From Lumbricus rubellus (lineage: Eukaryota > Annelida > Clitellata > Crassiclitellata > Lumbricidae), in contig OX243821.1 of the NCBI GenBank assembly GCA_945859605.1, positions 35,642,748 to 35,706,747 on the forward strand: a DNA stretch of 64,000 nucleotides, given 5' to 3'. This document shows, piece after piece, positions 25,901-39,580 of this stretch (its first letter is position 1; the number at the start of each line of letters is the position of its first letter). The translations under genes were made by a program, and so were the position numbers. The notes under the pieces were generated by a model. It saw only the letters and a list, made by a program, of their open reading frames with translations. It made no database searches and was not told the origin of the DNA.

Positions 25901-28900
25901 ATTGATGACTTCAAGAAACATCTAACATTGATGACTTCAAGAAACATCTAACATTGATGACTTCAAGAAACATCTAACATTGATGACTTCAAGAAACATC
26001 TAACATTGATGACTTCAAGAAACAATCTAACCATGCATGACTTCAAGAAACATCTAACATTGATGACTTCAAGAAACATCTAACATTGATGACTTCAAGA
26101 AACATCTAACATTGATGACTTCAAGAAACATCTAACATTGATGACTTCAAGAAACATCTAACATTGATGACTTCAAGAAACATCTAACATTGATGACTTC
26201 AAGAAACATCTAACATTGATGACTTCAAGAAACATCTAACATTGATGACTTCAAGAAACATCTAACATTGATGACTTCAAGAAACATCTAACATTGATGA
26301 CTTCAAGAAACATCTAACATTGATGACTTCAAGAAACATCTAACATTGATGACTTCAAGAAACATCTAACATTGATGACTTCAAGAAACATCTAACATTG
26401 ATGACTTCAAGAAACATCTAACATTGATGACTTCAAGAAACATCTAACATTGATGACTTCAAGAAACATCTAACATTGATGACTTCAAGAAACATCTAAC
26501 ATTGATGACTTCAAGAAACATCTAACATTGATGACTTCAAGAAACATCTAACATTGATGACTTCAAGAAACATCTAACATTGATGACTTCAAGAAACATC
26601 TAACATTGATGACTTCAAGAAACATCTAACATTGATGACTTCAAGAAACATCTAACATTGATGACTTCAAGAAACATCTAACATTGATGACTTCAAGAAA
26701 CATCTAACATTGATGACTTCAAGAAACATCTAACATTGATGACTTCAAGAAACATCTAACATTGATGACTTCAAGAAACATCTAACATTGATGACTTCAA
26801 GAAACATCTAACATTGATGACTTCAAGAAACATCTAACATTGATGACTTCAAGAAACATCTAACATTAATGACTTCAAGAAACATCTAACATTGATGACT
26901 TCAAGAACATCTAACATTGATGACTTCAAGAAACATCTAACATTGATGACTTCAAGAAACATCTAACATTGATGACTTCAAGAAACATCTAACATTGATG
27001 ACTTCAAGAAACATCTAACATTGATGACTTCAAGAAACATCTAACATTGATGACTTCAAGAAACATCTAACATTGATGACTTCAAGAAACATCTAACATT
27101 GATGACTTCAAGAAACATCTAACATTGATGACTTCAAGAAACATCTAACGTTGATGACTTCAAGAAACATCTAACATTGATGACTTCAAGAAACATCTAA
27201 CATTGATGACTTCAAGAAACATCTAACATTGATGACTTCAAGAAACATCTAACATTGATGACTTCAAGAAACATCTAACATTGATGACTTCAAGAAACAT
27301 CTAACATTGATGACTTCAAGAAACATCTAACATTGATGACTTCAAGAAACATCTAACAGTTGATGACTTCAAGAAACATCTAACATTGATGACTTCAAGA
27401 AACATCTAACATTGATGACTTCAAGAAACATCTAACATTGATGACTTCAAGAAACATCTAACATTGATGACTTCAAGAAACATCTAACATTGATGACTTC
27501 AAGAAACATCTAACATTGATGACTTCAAGAAACATCTAACATTGATGACTTCAAGAAACATCTAACATTGATGACTTCAAGAAACATCTAACATTAGATG
27601 ACTTCAAGAAACATCTAACATTGATGACTTCAAGAAACATCTAACATTGATGACTTCAAGAAACATCTAACATTAATGACTTCAAGAAACATCTAACATT
27701 GATGACTTCAAGAAACATCTAACATTGATGACTTCAAGAAACATCTAACATTGATGACTTCAAGAAACATCTAACATTGATGACTTCAAGAAACATCTAA
27801 CATTAATGACTTCAAGAAACATCTAACATTGATGACTTCAAGAAACATCTAACATTGATGACTTCAAGAAACATCTAACATTGATGACTTCAAGAAACAT
27901 CTAACATTGATGACTTCAAGAAACATCTAACATTGATGACTTCAAGAAACATCTAACATTGATGACTTCAAGAAACAATCTAACCATTAATGACTTCAAG
28001 AAACATCTAACATTGATGACTTCAAGAAACATCTAACGTTGATGACTTCAAGAAACATCTAACATTGATGACTTCAAGAAACATCTAACATTGATGACTT
28101 CAAGAAACATCTAACATTGATGACTTCAAGAAACATCTAACATTAATGACTTCAAGAAACATCTAACATTGATGACTTCAAGAAACATCTAACATTGATG
28201 ACTTCAAGAAACATCTAACATTAATGACTTCAAGAAACATCTAACATTGATGACTTCAAGAAACATCTAACATTGATGACTTCAAGAAACATCTAACATT
28301 GATGACTTCAAGAAACATCTAACATTGATGACTTCAAGAAACATCTAACATTAATGACTTCAAGAAACATCTAACATTGATGACTTCAAGAAACATCTAA
28401 CATTGATGACTTCAAGAAACATCTAACATTGATGACTTCAAGAAACATCTAACATTGATGACTTCAAGAAACATCTAACATTGATGACTTCAAGAAACAT
28501 CTAACATTGATGACTTCAAGAAACATCTAACATTGATGACTTCAAGAAACATCTAACATTGATGACTTCAAGAAACATCTAACATTGATGACTTCAAGAA
28601 ACATCTAACATTGATGACTTCAAGAAACATCTAACATTGATGACTTCAAGAAACAATCAACCATTAATGACTTCAAGAAACATCTAACATTGATGACTTC
28701 AAGAAACATCTAACGTTGATGACTTCAAGAAACATCTAACATTGATGACTTCAAGAAACATCTAACATTGATGACTTCAAGAAACATCTAACATTGATGA
28801 CTTCAAGAAACATCTAACATTAATGACTTCAAGAAACATCTAACATTGATGACTTCAAGAAACATCTAACATTGATGACTTCAAGAAACATCTAACATTA

Positions 28901-31900
28901 ATGACTTCAAGAAACATCTAACATTGATGACTTCAAGAAACATCTAACATTGATGACTTCAAGAAACATCTAACATTGATGACTTCAAGAAACATCTAAC
29001 ATTGATGACTTCAAGAAACATCTAACATTGATGACTTCAAGAAACATCTAACATTGATGACTTCAAGAAACATCTAACATTAATGACTTCAAGAAACATC
29101 TAACATTGATGACTTCAAGAAACATCTAACATTGATGACTTCAAGAAACATCTAACATTGATGACTTCAAGAAACAATCTAACATTGATGACTTCAAGAA
29201 ACATCTAACATTGATGACTTCAAGAAACATCTAACATTGATGACTTCAAGAAACATCTAACATTGATGACTTCAAGAAACATCTAACATTGATGACTTCA
29301 AGAAACATCTAACATTGATGACTTCAAGAAACATCTAACATTGATGACTTCAAGAAACATCTAACATTGATGACTTCAAGAAACATCTAACATTGATGAC
29401 TTCAAGAAACATCTAACATTGATGACTTCAAGAAACAATCAACCATTAATGACTTCAAGAAACATCTAACATTGATGACTTCAAGAAACATCTAACATTG
29501 ATGACTTCAAGAAACATCTAACATTGATGACTTCAAGAAACATCTAACATTGATGACTTCAAGAAACATCTAACATTGATGACTTCAAGAAACATCTAAC
29601 ATTGATGACTTCAAGAAACATCTAACATTGATGACTTCAAGAAACATCTAACATTGATGACTTCAAGAAACATCTAACATTGATGACTTCAAGAAACATC
29701 TAACGTTGATGACTTCAAGAAACATCTAACATTGATGACTTCAAGAAACATCTAACATTGATGACTTCAAGAAACATCTAACATTGATGACTTCAAGAAA
29801 CATCTAACATTAATGACTTCAAGAAACATCTAACATTGATGACTTCAAGAAACATCTAACATTGATGACTTCAAGAAACATCTAACATTGATGACTTCAA
29901 GAAACATCTAACATTGATGACTTCAAGAAACATCTAACATTGATGACTTCAAGAAACATCTAACATTGATGACTTCAAGAAACATCTAACATTGATGACT
30001 TCAAGAAACATCTAACATTGATGACTTCAAGAAACATCTAACATTGATGACTTCAAGAAACATCTAACATTGATGACTTCAAGAAACATCAACCATTAAT
30101 GACTTCAAGAAACATCTAACATTAATGACTTCAAGAAACATCTAACATTGATGACTTCAAGAAACATCTAACATTGATGACTTCAAGAAACATCTAACGT
30201 TGATGACTTCAAGAAACATCTAACATTGATGACTTCAAGAAACATCTAACATTGATGACTTCAAGAAACATCTAACATTGATGACTTCAAGAAACATCTA
30301 ACATTGATGACTTCAAGAAACATCTAACATTGATGACTTCAAGAAACATCTAACATTGATGACTTCAAGAAACATCTAACATTGATGACTTCAAGAAACA
30401 TCTAACATTGATGACTTCAAGAAACATCAACCATTAATGACTTCAAGAAACATCTAACATTAATGACTTCAAGAAACATCTAACATTGATGACTTCAAGA
30501 AACATCTAACATTGATGACTTCAAGAAACATCTAACGTTGATGACTTCAAGAAACATCTAACGTTGATGACTTCAAGAAACATCTAACGTTGATGACTTC
30601 AAGAAACATCTAAAAACGGAACTTTTTACACTGTAGGCCTATCTCTTGACTGATGTTTTTCATACTCCAAGTGCTTCTGAATTGTAGCCATGATTTACCG
30701 TTAATCGTTTGCTTACAAAACGATGGAACTCAAATCTCTACGTATTATATTATCATCATTATTATTACAACTATAATAATAATAATGATGATGATGATGA
30801 TAATAATAATTACTATTATAATTATGAAAGTAGACATATTTTTAAATAATAATACACCGTAAAACAATTTTCCATATTTTTGACCCCTTTCGCCTGTTTT
30901 GACTTCTATCTCTGTATCTAGATATTAATATTATTATTATTATATTAATAATAATAATATTATTGCTATTATTTTAGACAATTAATTGAATGATTAATCA
31001 AGATAGCAAATATTAGCAATCAGACAAAGAACCAATCAATGATTAGATTAACGAACCAATCAAAAAACAAATGAAAGGATCAACCAATCAAACAACCAAT
31101 CAATCAAACAAACGTTAAAAAGCAATTCTATTTATATAGCTCCTCTAGCAGTCGTAATCATCGTACCGTGTTGTTTTCACTGACGCACCATTTCTTGAAG
31201 ATCTGTAGCGATAGACCACCGTGCAGCATACCTGGCGTCGCAAACACAACCATTGGACCAGGCATGTCAATGTAGACGCGGTCGAATGGCTGAGAAACGT
31301 AACACGTTAAAAAAAACACTCATCAGATTCGTGTTGTCATGATGCATGTAATTACTCCATTGTATTTAACCATTCTTTTGTAAAGCAGGAAACGAAGATA
31401 TTATTGGAATGAAAACTTAATAATTTCAAAATCTTCAGTCCCTATGCACTAAAAATCAAACTATATTTAAGTTAATTCAGAAATACATAAAACAGATAAA
31501 AGGCTAACAAGTGCACATACAAAACACATGCCAAGGACCAGTTCAGTTCAACTGGCTCGCAGGCTCCATTCATTTGAAAACTTATATAGCACCTCTTCAA
31601 GGAAACTACTCAGAGGCGCTTCTGTCTGCTAGGGCCAACCACAGCGAAAGCTAGATTTTTAAACATATGCTCCCATGTCCTGGATAAGAGGTTAGTTTAG
31701 TTTAAATATGGATTAAGACGAGAGACCTTGATGTGTTGAAATTCAAACATATTCCTCTGTACGAACGTGTTCTTTATCTTTTGATTCGTCCACGTTATAA
31801 ACAACTTGTAGTAATTCGTCGCCTGAAGAAAACAACAATTAAAAAAACACGAATTGATTCAATTATTTAATTAAATATAAAAATAAATGATTGTAATGAT

Positions 31901-32449
31901 CGAGACTTGTAGTAATTCGTCGCCTGAATAAGAAAACAATGAAAACAAAACAAATTGTGAAACTCTAACAATCTTCATAAAATAAAATGATGAAACAATT
32001 GTAATAAAATGATAAGAACAATTGCAATAAAATGATAAGAACAATTGTAATAAAATGATAAAAACAATTGTCATATAAAATAATAACAACATTTATAAAA
32101 AAAAACGGTAAGAACGATATGTATATAAAAAAAAGAACGATAAAAATAAAAATTTAAAAATGATTGTGGGATCAACCTTTTCTGTCAAACCGATTGAAAA
32201 GTAGATCGGAACTTTGAGATTCATTCGATCCCAATACGTCTCGAGCAAGATGCACAACTCTTGCGCACGACCGAGAGCGAAAACTGGAATGAGAACCTGG
32301 AAAAGAAATGGAAAACAATCGCATCATCGTCGTCATCGTCGTCATCGTCATCATCATCATCGTCATCATCATCATCGTCGTCGTCATCGTCGTCATCGTC
32401 ATCATCATCATCGTCATCATCATCATCGTCGTCGTCATCGTCGTCATCG

Positions 32450-32488
<39 letters not shown>

Positions 32489-32531
32489 ACAACAGCATCA
32501 ACAGCATCAACAGCATCAACAGCATCAACAG

Positions 32532-32571
<40 letters not shown>

Positions 32572-32611
32572 GTCGTCGTCGTCGCCGTCATCATCATCAT
32601 CATCATCATCC

Positions 32612-32661
<50 letters not shown>

Positions 32662-35600
32662 GTCATCATCATCGTCGTCATCATCATCGTCATCATCATC
32701 ATTCACGCTGGTTATATAAAAGGTTCTTTAGAAATCGTTAATCTGCAAATGAAAAGTTTTAATTTTAATCTCTATTTATTTTATTTATCGCACCAAATAA
32801 AATAGAACACAAATAATACAGACCTAGTAAATACAGTTGCCTGAATCCATTAACCCTTTACCCATTCATTTTTAAACTTTAAGCCCATTTTCAGCGGATA
32901 TTCTCGGGGCAAACGGGTAAAAGATTAATAAAGAGATCAATCCATAGAGTGATAGACATAGAGGAAAAGACACGCATAATTATAACAATGTGAAAACACT
33001 TACACATCCACAACCTCCGAAATAAACATTCAAAAGGTGGCTAAAAGATCGTCACAATCTCATTAATATTCAATTTTTGTTCCATGTGAAATAGTTCAAT
33101 TAAAGATGAAAGGAAAAGTCAAGTTGATGGATGGATCCGATTTGACCAGGGTCTATGACAACAGAGGCCGTTACCCTGGACAGAAATTTGCTCGGCATAT
33201 TACAGCACCTATGAGCAAGGTACAAGACCAGTTTTTTACTAAAACATCGCGAGTTTATATAGCAGCCTTCTAATGAGTGTTTAAAGGCACAACAGGAAAC
33301 ACTGAAAAAGCATGAATCCTATAATCCAGCTGGCCCATAATTAACATTTCAGTTGAATTACCAATGTCACATCCATAGTTCTAAGCAACGCTGTTCTGTT
33401 AAAACCACAGAAATCTTAGCACTGGTAAATAATTGACAGTGCGAAATTAAACAAAAGTCATTATTACTTTTAAAATAACTAAATATAAATTTACACCTTA
33501 AATAAATCGTATTTTTTGTAATTAACACAATCATTTATTTTTAAAAAAAATCAGGTTTAAAACCAGACTGAAAACAGAAAAGTGTTCAAGCATAAAGTGC
33601 GTTGTTCTTGTCCCCGGGAAGTGGTGCAAAAGAAAAAAACCGTCTTTTAATTAAGTGACCGTTTTCCCCAGAAGCATTCAATTTAGACACCTTTTTAAGC
33701 GCTTAAAATGGACACTATATAATCACAGAACGCAGAAGCAATGTTTAATTATGTTACCATTCATCAGACCAACGAACCTTTCCACCTCACAATTTAAACA
33801 CCTTTTAAAGCATTTTACTAAAAGTGATCACGAAAAGATTGCAGACAAAAGCAGAAAATGATAAAATCATTGGAGAGGATCAATTTGGCTTCAGAAAGGG
33901 AAGAGGAACAAGAGACGCGATTGCAGCACTGAGAATTCTAACAGAAAGAAGCATCCAGCATGGACAGGATATATACATATGCTACGTTGACTATGAAAAA
34001 GCGTTTGACAGGGTCGATTGGAAGAAGCTGATGACTGCGCTCAAGAATAGGAGTGGAATGGCAGGAAAGGCGATTGATAGGTAATCTATATATGGGGCAG
34101 AAGGTGAAAATTAGAATTGATGGAGAATACTCGGAACCAGGAAAGATAGGAAGAGGTGTGAGGCAAGGATGCCCACTATCCCCAATACTGTTTAATATCT
34201 ATATAGAAGAAATTGTAAGAGAAACACTGGAAGAAGTGAATGAGGGGATAAAGGTAGGAGGGAGACTGATAAAAGCTCTGAGGTTTGCGGACGATCAGGC
34301 AATGTTGGCAGGCACTCAAGAAGGATTACAAAGAATGATGGATCGATTGAACATGATATCATCAGAATACGACATGAAAATAAACATCAAAATACAAAGG
34401 CTATGAGGATAAGCAAAGGAGGAAAGAAAGCAATTCTTAAGATCACATTAAACGGAGAGGAAATAGAGCACGTGGAGAAATTCTGTTACCTAGGAAGTAT
34501 GATCACAGATGATGCAAGATGTCATGTAGAAATAAAAAGACGAATAGCCATGGGAAAAGATGCATTCAACAAAAGAGGGGAACTCCTCAGAGGAAAACTA
34601 AATATGAATCTAAAGAAGAGAATGGTCAAGACGCTGGTGTGGAGTGTGGTACTGTATGGGTCGGAAACATGGACAATGAGAAAGGATGACATAAGAAGAT
34701 TGGAGGCTTTCGAAATGTGGATTTGGCGAAGAATGAAGCGTGTCAGCTGGAGGGAGCACAAGACGAACGAAGAAATACTGCAAATGGTGGAAGAGGAAAG
34801 ATCAATGCTGGAGACAATACGGAGGCGACAGAGGAACTGGATTGGCCACATCATGAGGAGCGACACTATAGTACGAGATATCATCGAAGGAAGAATGGAG
34901 GGGAAAAAGACAAGAGGAAGACCAAGAACAATGCTACTGGACTGGATGATGACAAAGGACGGTTACAGAGGGCTAAAGATGGATGCACAGAACAGATATG
35001 CGTGGCGTCATTGGACATATGAACCTGCCTGACGGCAGAGAACCAAAGAAGAGAAAAGCATTTTCGATGGACACTATATAAGCACAGAACGCATCCACAA
35101 TGTTTAATTCTGTTCCCACAAACCAACCTTTCCTCCTTTCTCAATCGTATCGTGAACTTTCTTGAGAAAATCTCGTTCTCGACATCGTTTCGAGTCGCGA
35201 ATAGTTGTCGCGTAAGTCGACTCTGAGATGAGAATGTCAGGACGACATTTGTCGATCCACGCTGAACCGAGATGTCGATCTGGAGTCATGTTGTAGTCGC
35301 CCTACGATGACGATGACACACGACAGAAATAATTATTCATCTCAATATTGTAATTTAATCGTAATTGTAATCGTACATTTATGTAGCGCCACTTCAAGAG
35401 AACTCCTCAGAGGCGCTCCCAACCTGACACCAAACCACAATCAAAGACAATGGTTTTCAAACGCTTGCGGAAAAGGGGCAAAGAAAGACAAAGAAGTTCT
35501 TTACGGAGACTAATAGGTAACTTTTTCGAGAAAGATGGTTTCATTTCAAAATATAGAAGTATTAATTCAAAAGAATTTCAAATATACAAAGACAGTTAAT

Positions 35601-38600
35601 TAATGCGTTAAAGTGTGGCATGGCGTTATTCATTCATTCATTCATTCATTCATTCATTCATTATGGAGATTTATATAGCGCCCCTTCAAGGTTACTACTC
35701 AGAAGTGCTCCCGACTCAACCCCGGCTGAAAAAAATGGTTTTAGGACTGCGATAAAACACACTTGAGCAAATCATAGGCATTAGGCACATAGACAGTGGG
35801 AGCCCATGGGGATATCATGGGGCTATTATTATCAATAAAATAATTATTATAATTATAATATTATTATTATTATTAAGTAACCACTACACAGTCAGTGTTG
35901 AATACAGAAGGCATCACTAAAATCAAATGCTCCGAGCTGTCTCCCTGTAACCATGGAGATTACGTGTTCCATCTTTCTCCTCCAAGACGCTTACTGTGTA
36001 GTGACCGTGAATAAGACACCTTTAAAATCGGAATTATACTATGCTATATAAATATGGGACACGGCATTCAACGAAATTGCACTCGTTCAACATTTCACTT
36101 AGAGACACCTTTTAAACATTACAGCAACTGCTATAAAAGCATTTTAACCAGAATCAGAATCCGCATTCCTCGTGTAGTGAAATCATCCTCTGAAAATAGT
36201 TACTGTGCAGCACTGATACATTTAAACTTAATCTTCGCTTTAGACACCTTTTAAACGCTGACAGCAACTGCTATAAAAGCATTTAAACCATAATCAGAAT
36301 TCGTATAGTGCGATCATCATCTAAAAACGTTTACTGTGCAGCACTAATTAATCTTCGCTTTAGACACCTTTTAAACGCTTTAGATGGATACTATAATTGT
36401 AAGCATAGACCGCAAGAAGCAATATCCGAGTCGTCCGATTCTGTCAAGTCCTTCACTTTCAATATTAATGCTCAGCATCATAAATGCCATGTTGCAGAAT
36501 AGTCACAGACACTTAAACTATCTAAACGCTCAACAAGAAACAAGTTGAATCGATAAAAATGCAGGCATCACCCATAATTTTATATTTAAATATGAAATAT
36601 GAATTTATTTTAATTGTTAACTTGAAATTTAAACTGATTAGTCAATTTTCTCTGCAATATCATATTTAAAAAGACACAAATAATTAATTTTTCTATATAA
36701 TTATAACAACCTAGTCAGGCCCCTAAAAGTCTCTGGACCATGCCTCCTTTCTATGACCTTGGTCGTACAGCTGTGGTTACAATTTTTTAATGCGTTGGAA
36801 GGATGGTAATACATCAGAATGCATTGAATCATATATTGCAACATTCATCCGTTCATTCTGTAATCAGATCACAGAAAAATGAAAGAGAGAAAGAGAGAGA
36901 CATAGGATTTCTACCAAGACACAACAACAATAGCAATGTAAACAATAGAAAAGTAAACAATAGCAATGCAAACAATAGCAATGTAAACAATAGCAATGCA
37001 AACAATAGCAATGTAAACAATAGCAATGTAAACAATAGCAACGTAAACAATAGCAATGTAAACAATAGCAATGCAAACAATAGCAACGTAAACAATAGCA
37101 ATGCAAACAATAGCAATGCAAACAATAGCAATGTAAACAATAGCAATGCAAACAATAGCAACGTAAACAATAGCAATGCAAACAATAGCAATGTAAACAA
37201 TAGCAACGTAAACAATAGCAATGCAAACAATAGCAACGTAAACAATAGCAACGTAAACAATAGCAATGTAAACAATAGCAATGCAAACAATAGCAACGTA
37301 AACAATAGCAATGCAAACAATAGCAACGTAAACAATAGCAACGTAAACAATAGCAATGTAAACAATAGCAATGCAAACAATAGCAACGTAAACAATAGCA
37401 ACGTAAACAATAGCAATGTAAACAATAGCAATGCAAACAATAGCAACGTAAACAATAGCAATGTAAACAATAGCAACGTAAACAATAGCAATGCAAACAA
37501 TAGCAATGTAAACAATAGCAATGCAAACAATAGCAATGTAAACAATAGCAATGCAAACAATAGCAACGTAAACAATAGCAATGCAAACAAAAGCAACGTA
37601 AACAATAGCAACGTAAACAATAGCAATGTAAACAATAGCAATGCAAACAATAGCAACGTAAACAATAGCAATGCAAACAATAGCAATGTAAACAATAGCA
37701 ATGCAAACAATAGCAATGTAAACAATAGCAATGCAAACAATAGCAACGTAAACAATAGCAATGTAAACAATAGCAATGCAAACAATAGCAACGTAAACAA
37801 TAGCAATGTAAACAATAGCAATGCAAACAATAGCAACGTAAACAATAGCAATGCAAACAATAGCAATGCAAACAATAGCAACGTAAACAATAGCAATGCA
37901 AACAATAGCAATGTAAACAATAGCAATGCAAACAATAGCAACGTAAACAATAGCAATGCAAACAATAGCAATGTAAACAATAGCAACGTAAACAATATCA
38001 ACGCAAACAATAGCAACGTAAACAATATCAACGCAAACAATAGCAACGTAAACAATAGCATTCTTCTTCTTCTCACCGTGTAGACGACAGACTGGTTCCC
38101 TACTCGAATGTGAAACATGGCGGCTCCCAAGACGTGACCTGCGTAATACGCCTTGATTTCCAATTCCTCATCAACCTAACGCACAAACAAACAAAGAAAA
38201 TAATTGACAAAATAATTGACAAACTGGCAAATCTCATCACACAAAATTCCTGATGAATTCAAAATAAAACCCAGAATTTCTTTGACAAAAACAATGAACT
38301 GAATATGTTTTAAAAATGACCCAAATGAGATGAAGTCATTAAACAAATGATCCAAACTTGCTGAAAATATTGAACTAAGTTATAAGAAAAAAGATGAAGA
38401 TACTGAAATAAATGACCTGAGCCAGACGAAGATATTGACCAAAACAAGACTAATATCTTAGCATAAATGACCTGTACTAAACAAAGATATCACGATAATT
38501 GACCCAAACAGATCAAAAAAAGTGACCTGAACCAGACGAAGATATCAACGCAAATGACCCAAAAAATACACACAGAAATGGACATAAATGACTCAAACAG

Positions 38601-39457
38601 ACAAAGATATTGACATATAAATGACCTGCACTGTTTGATGAAGATTCACTGCGACGACTTTCTTCATACACGATTTGATCATCTCCGACGTAAAGAAATT
38701 CTGTTCTCCTTTTCGTTCAACGGTTATCTTACGATAATCCTCCTAAAAACAAATTCAAACAAATTCGATCGATAAATTCTGACAAATCGTTTAAATCATC
38801 AACAAATATTATTAGACGCTAATCAGTGGCACACAAATAATAATTATCACTTTGTAAACATTAAGAGATAGAGAGAAATAAATACACACAGGCAGACACA
38901 CAAATACAGAAGAAGAGACACACACAGACAGACAGAAAGACACACATTCATTCACTCATCCTGAAAATTTACATAGCATCACTTCAAGAAGGTTACTCAG
39001 AGGTGCTCCCAGCCTAGCCACAACCAGAGAGAGGTCCTGAACAACTGGTAAAAAAACCACAGAGTGACACAGAGAGAAGATAGAGCCCCCCTCCAACACT
39101 TAACATGTATTATTCTGCCCACCGCTATGACCTGATATCATACAGTGACAACAGTTTATACACAGTTGGCATGTCATTGTAGCATGAAACATATGCACAT
39201 GAACACAAGAAACACAAAAACACATAAAAACAGACAGAAGGACCCACACAAACCGATACAGACACACAGACAGACACAGACAGATACAGAGGTAGACTGA
39301 CGAGTAGTATGGGGCAGATGGCCTTCGTCGGATGTGTCATGTAGATCGGACCATCGTATCCAACCATCTCTGACATAAACGGAAGAGCACCACAATGATC
39401 GAGATGGAAGTGACTGCAATCAATCAACAATCACACAATCAATCAATCAATCAATAT

Positions 39458-39491
<34 letters not shown>

Positions 39492-39517
39492 CAATCAATC
39501 AATCAACACAACACACA

Positions 39518-39580
<63 letters not shown>

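Noticed and set aside
21763..30613. CRISPR-like regular repeats
   Set aside because: Units are directly adjacent with no unique spacers, the host DNA is eukaryotic and no cas genes exist; it is a satellite array.
32172..32805. Long ORFs of poly-Asp, poly-Ser, poly-His, poly-Ile and poly-Met on both strands
   Set aside because: They are frames of a TCA/TCG trinucleotide repeat inside an INTS11 intron.
36803..38163. 426-, 436- and 365-codon ORFs as genes
   Set aside because: They come from a stop-free 15-bp minisatellite; only the 33 codons of INTS11 exon 6 are supported as coding.
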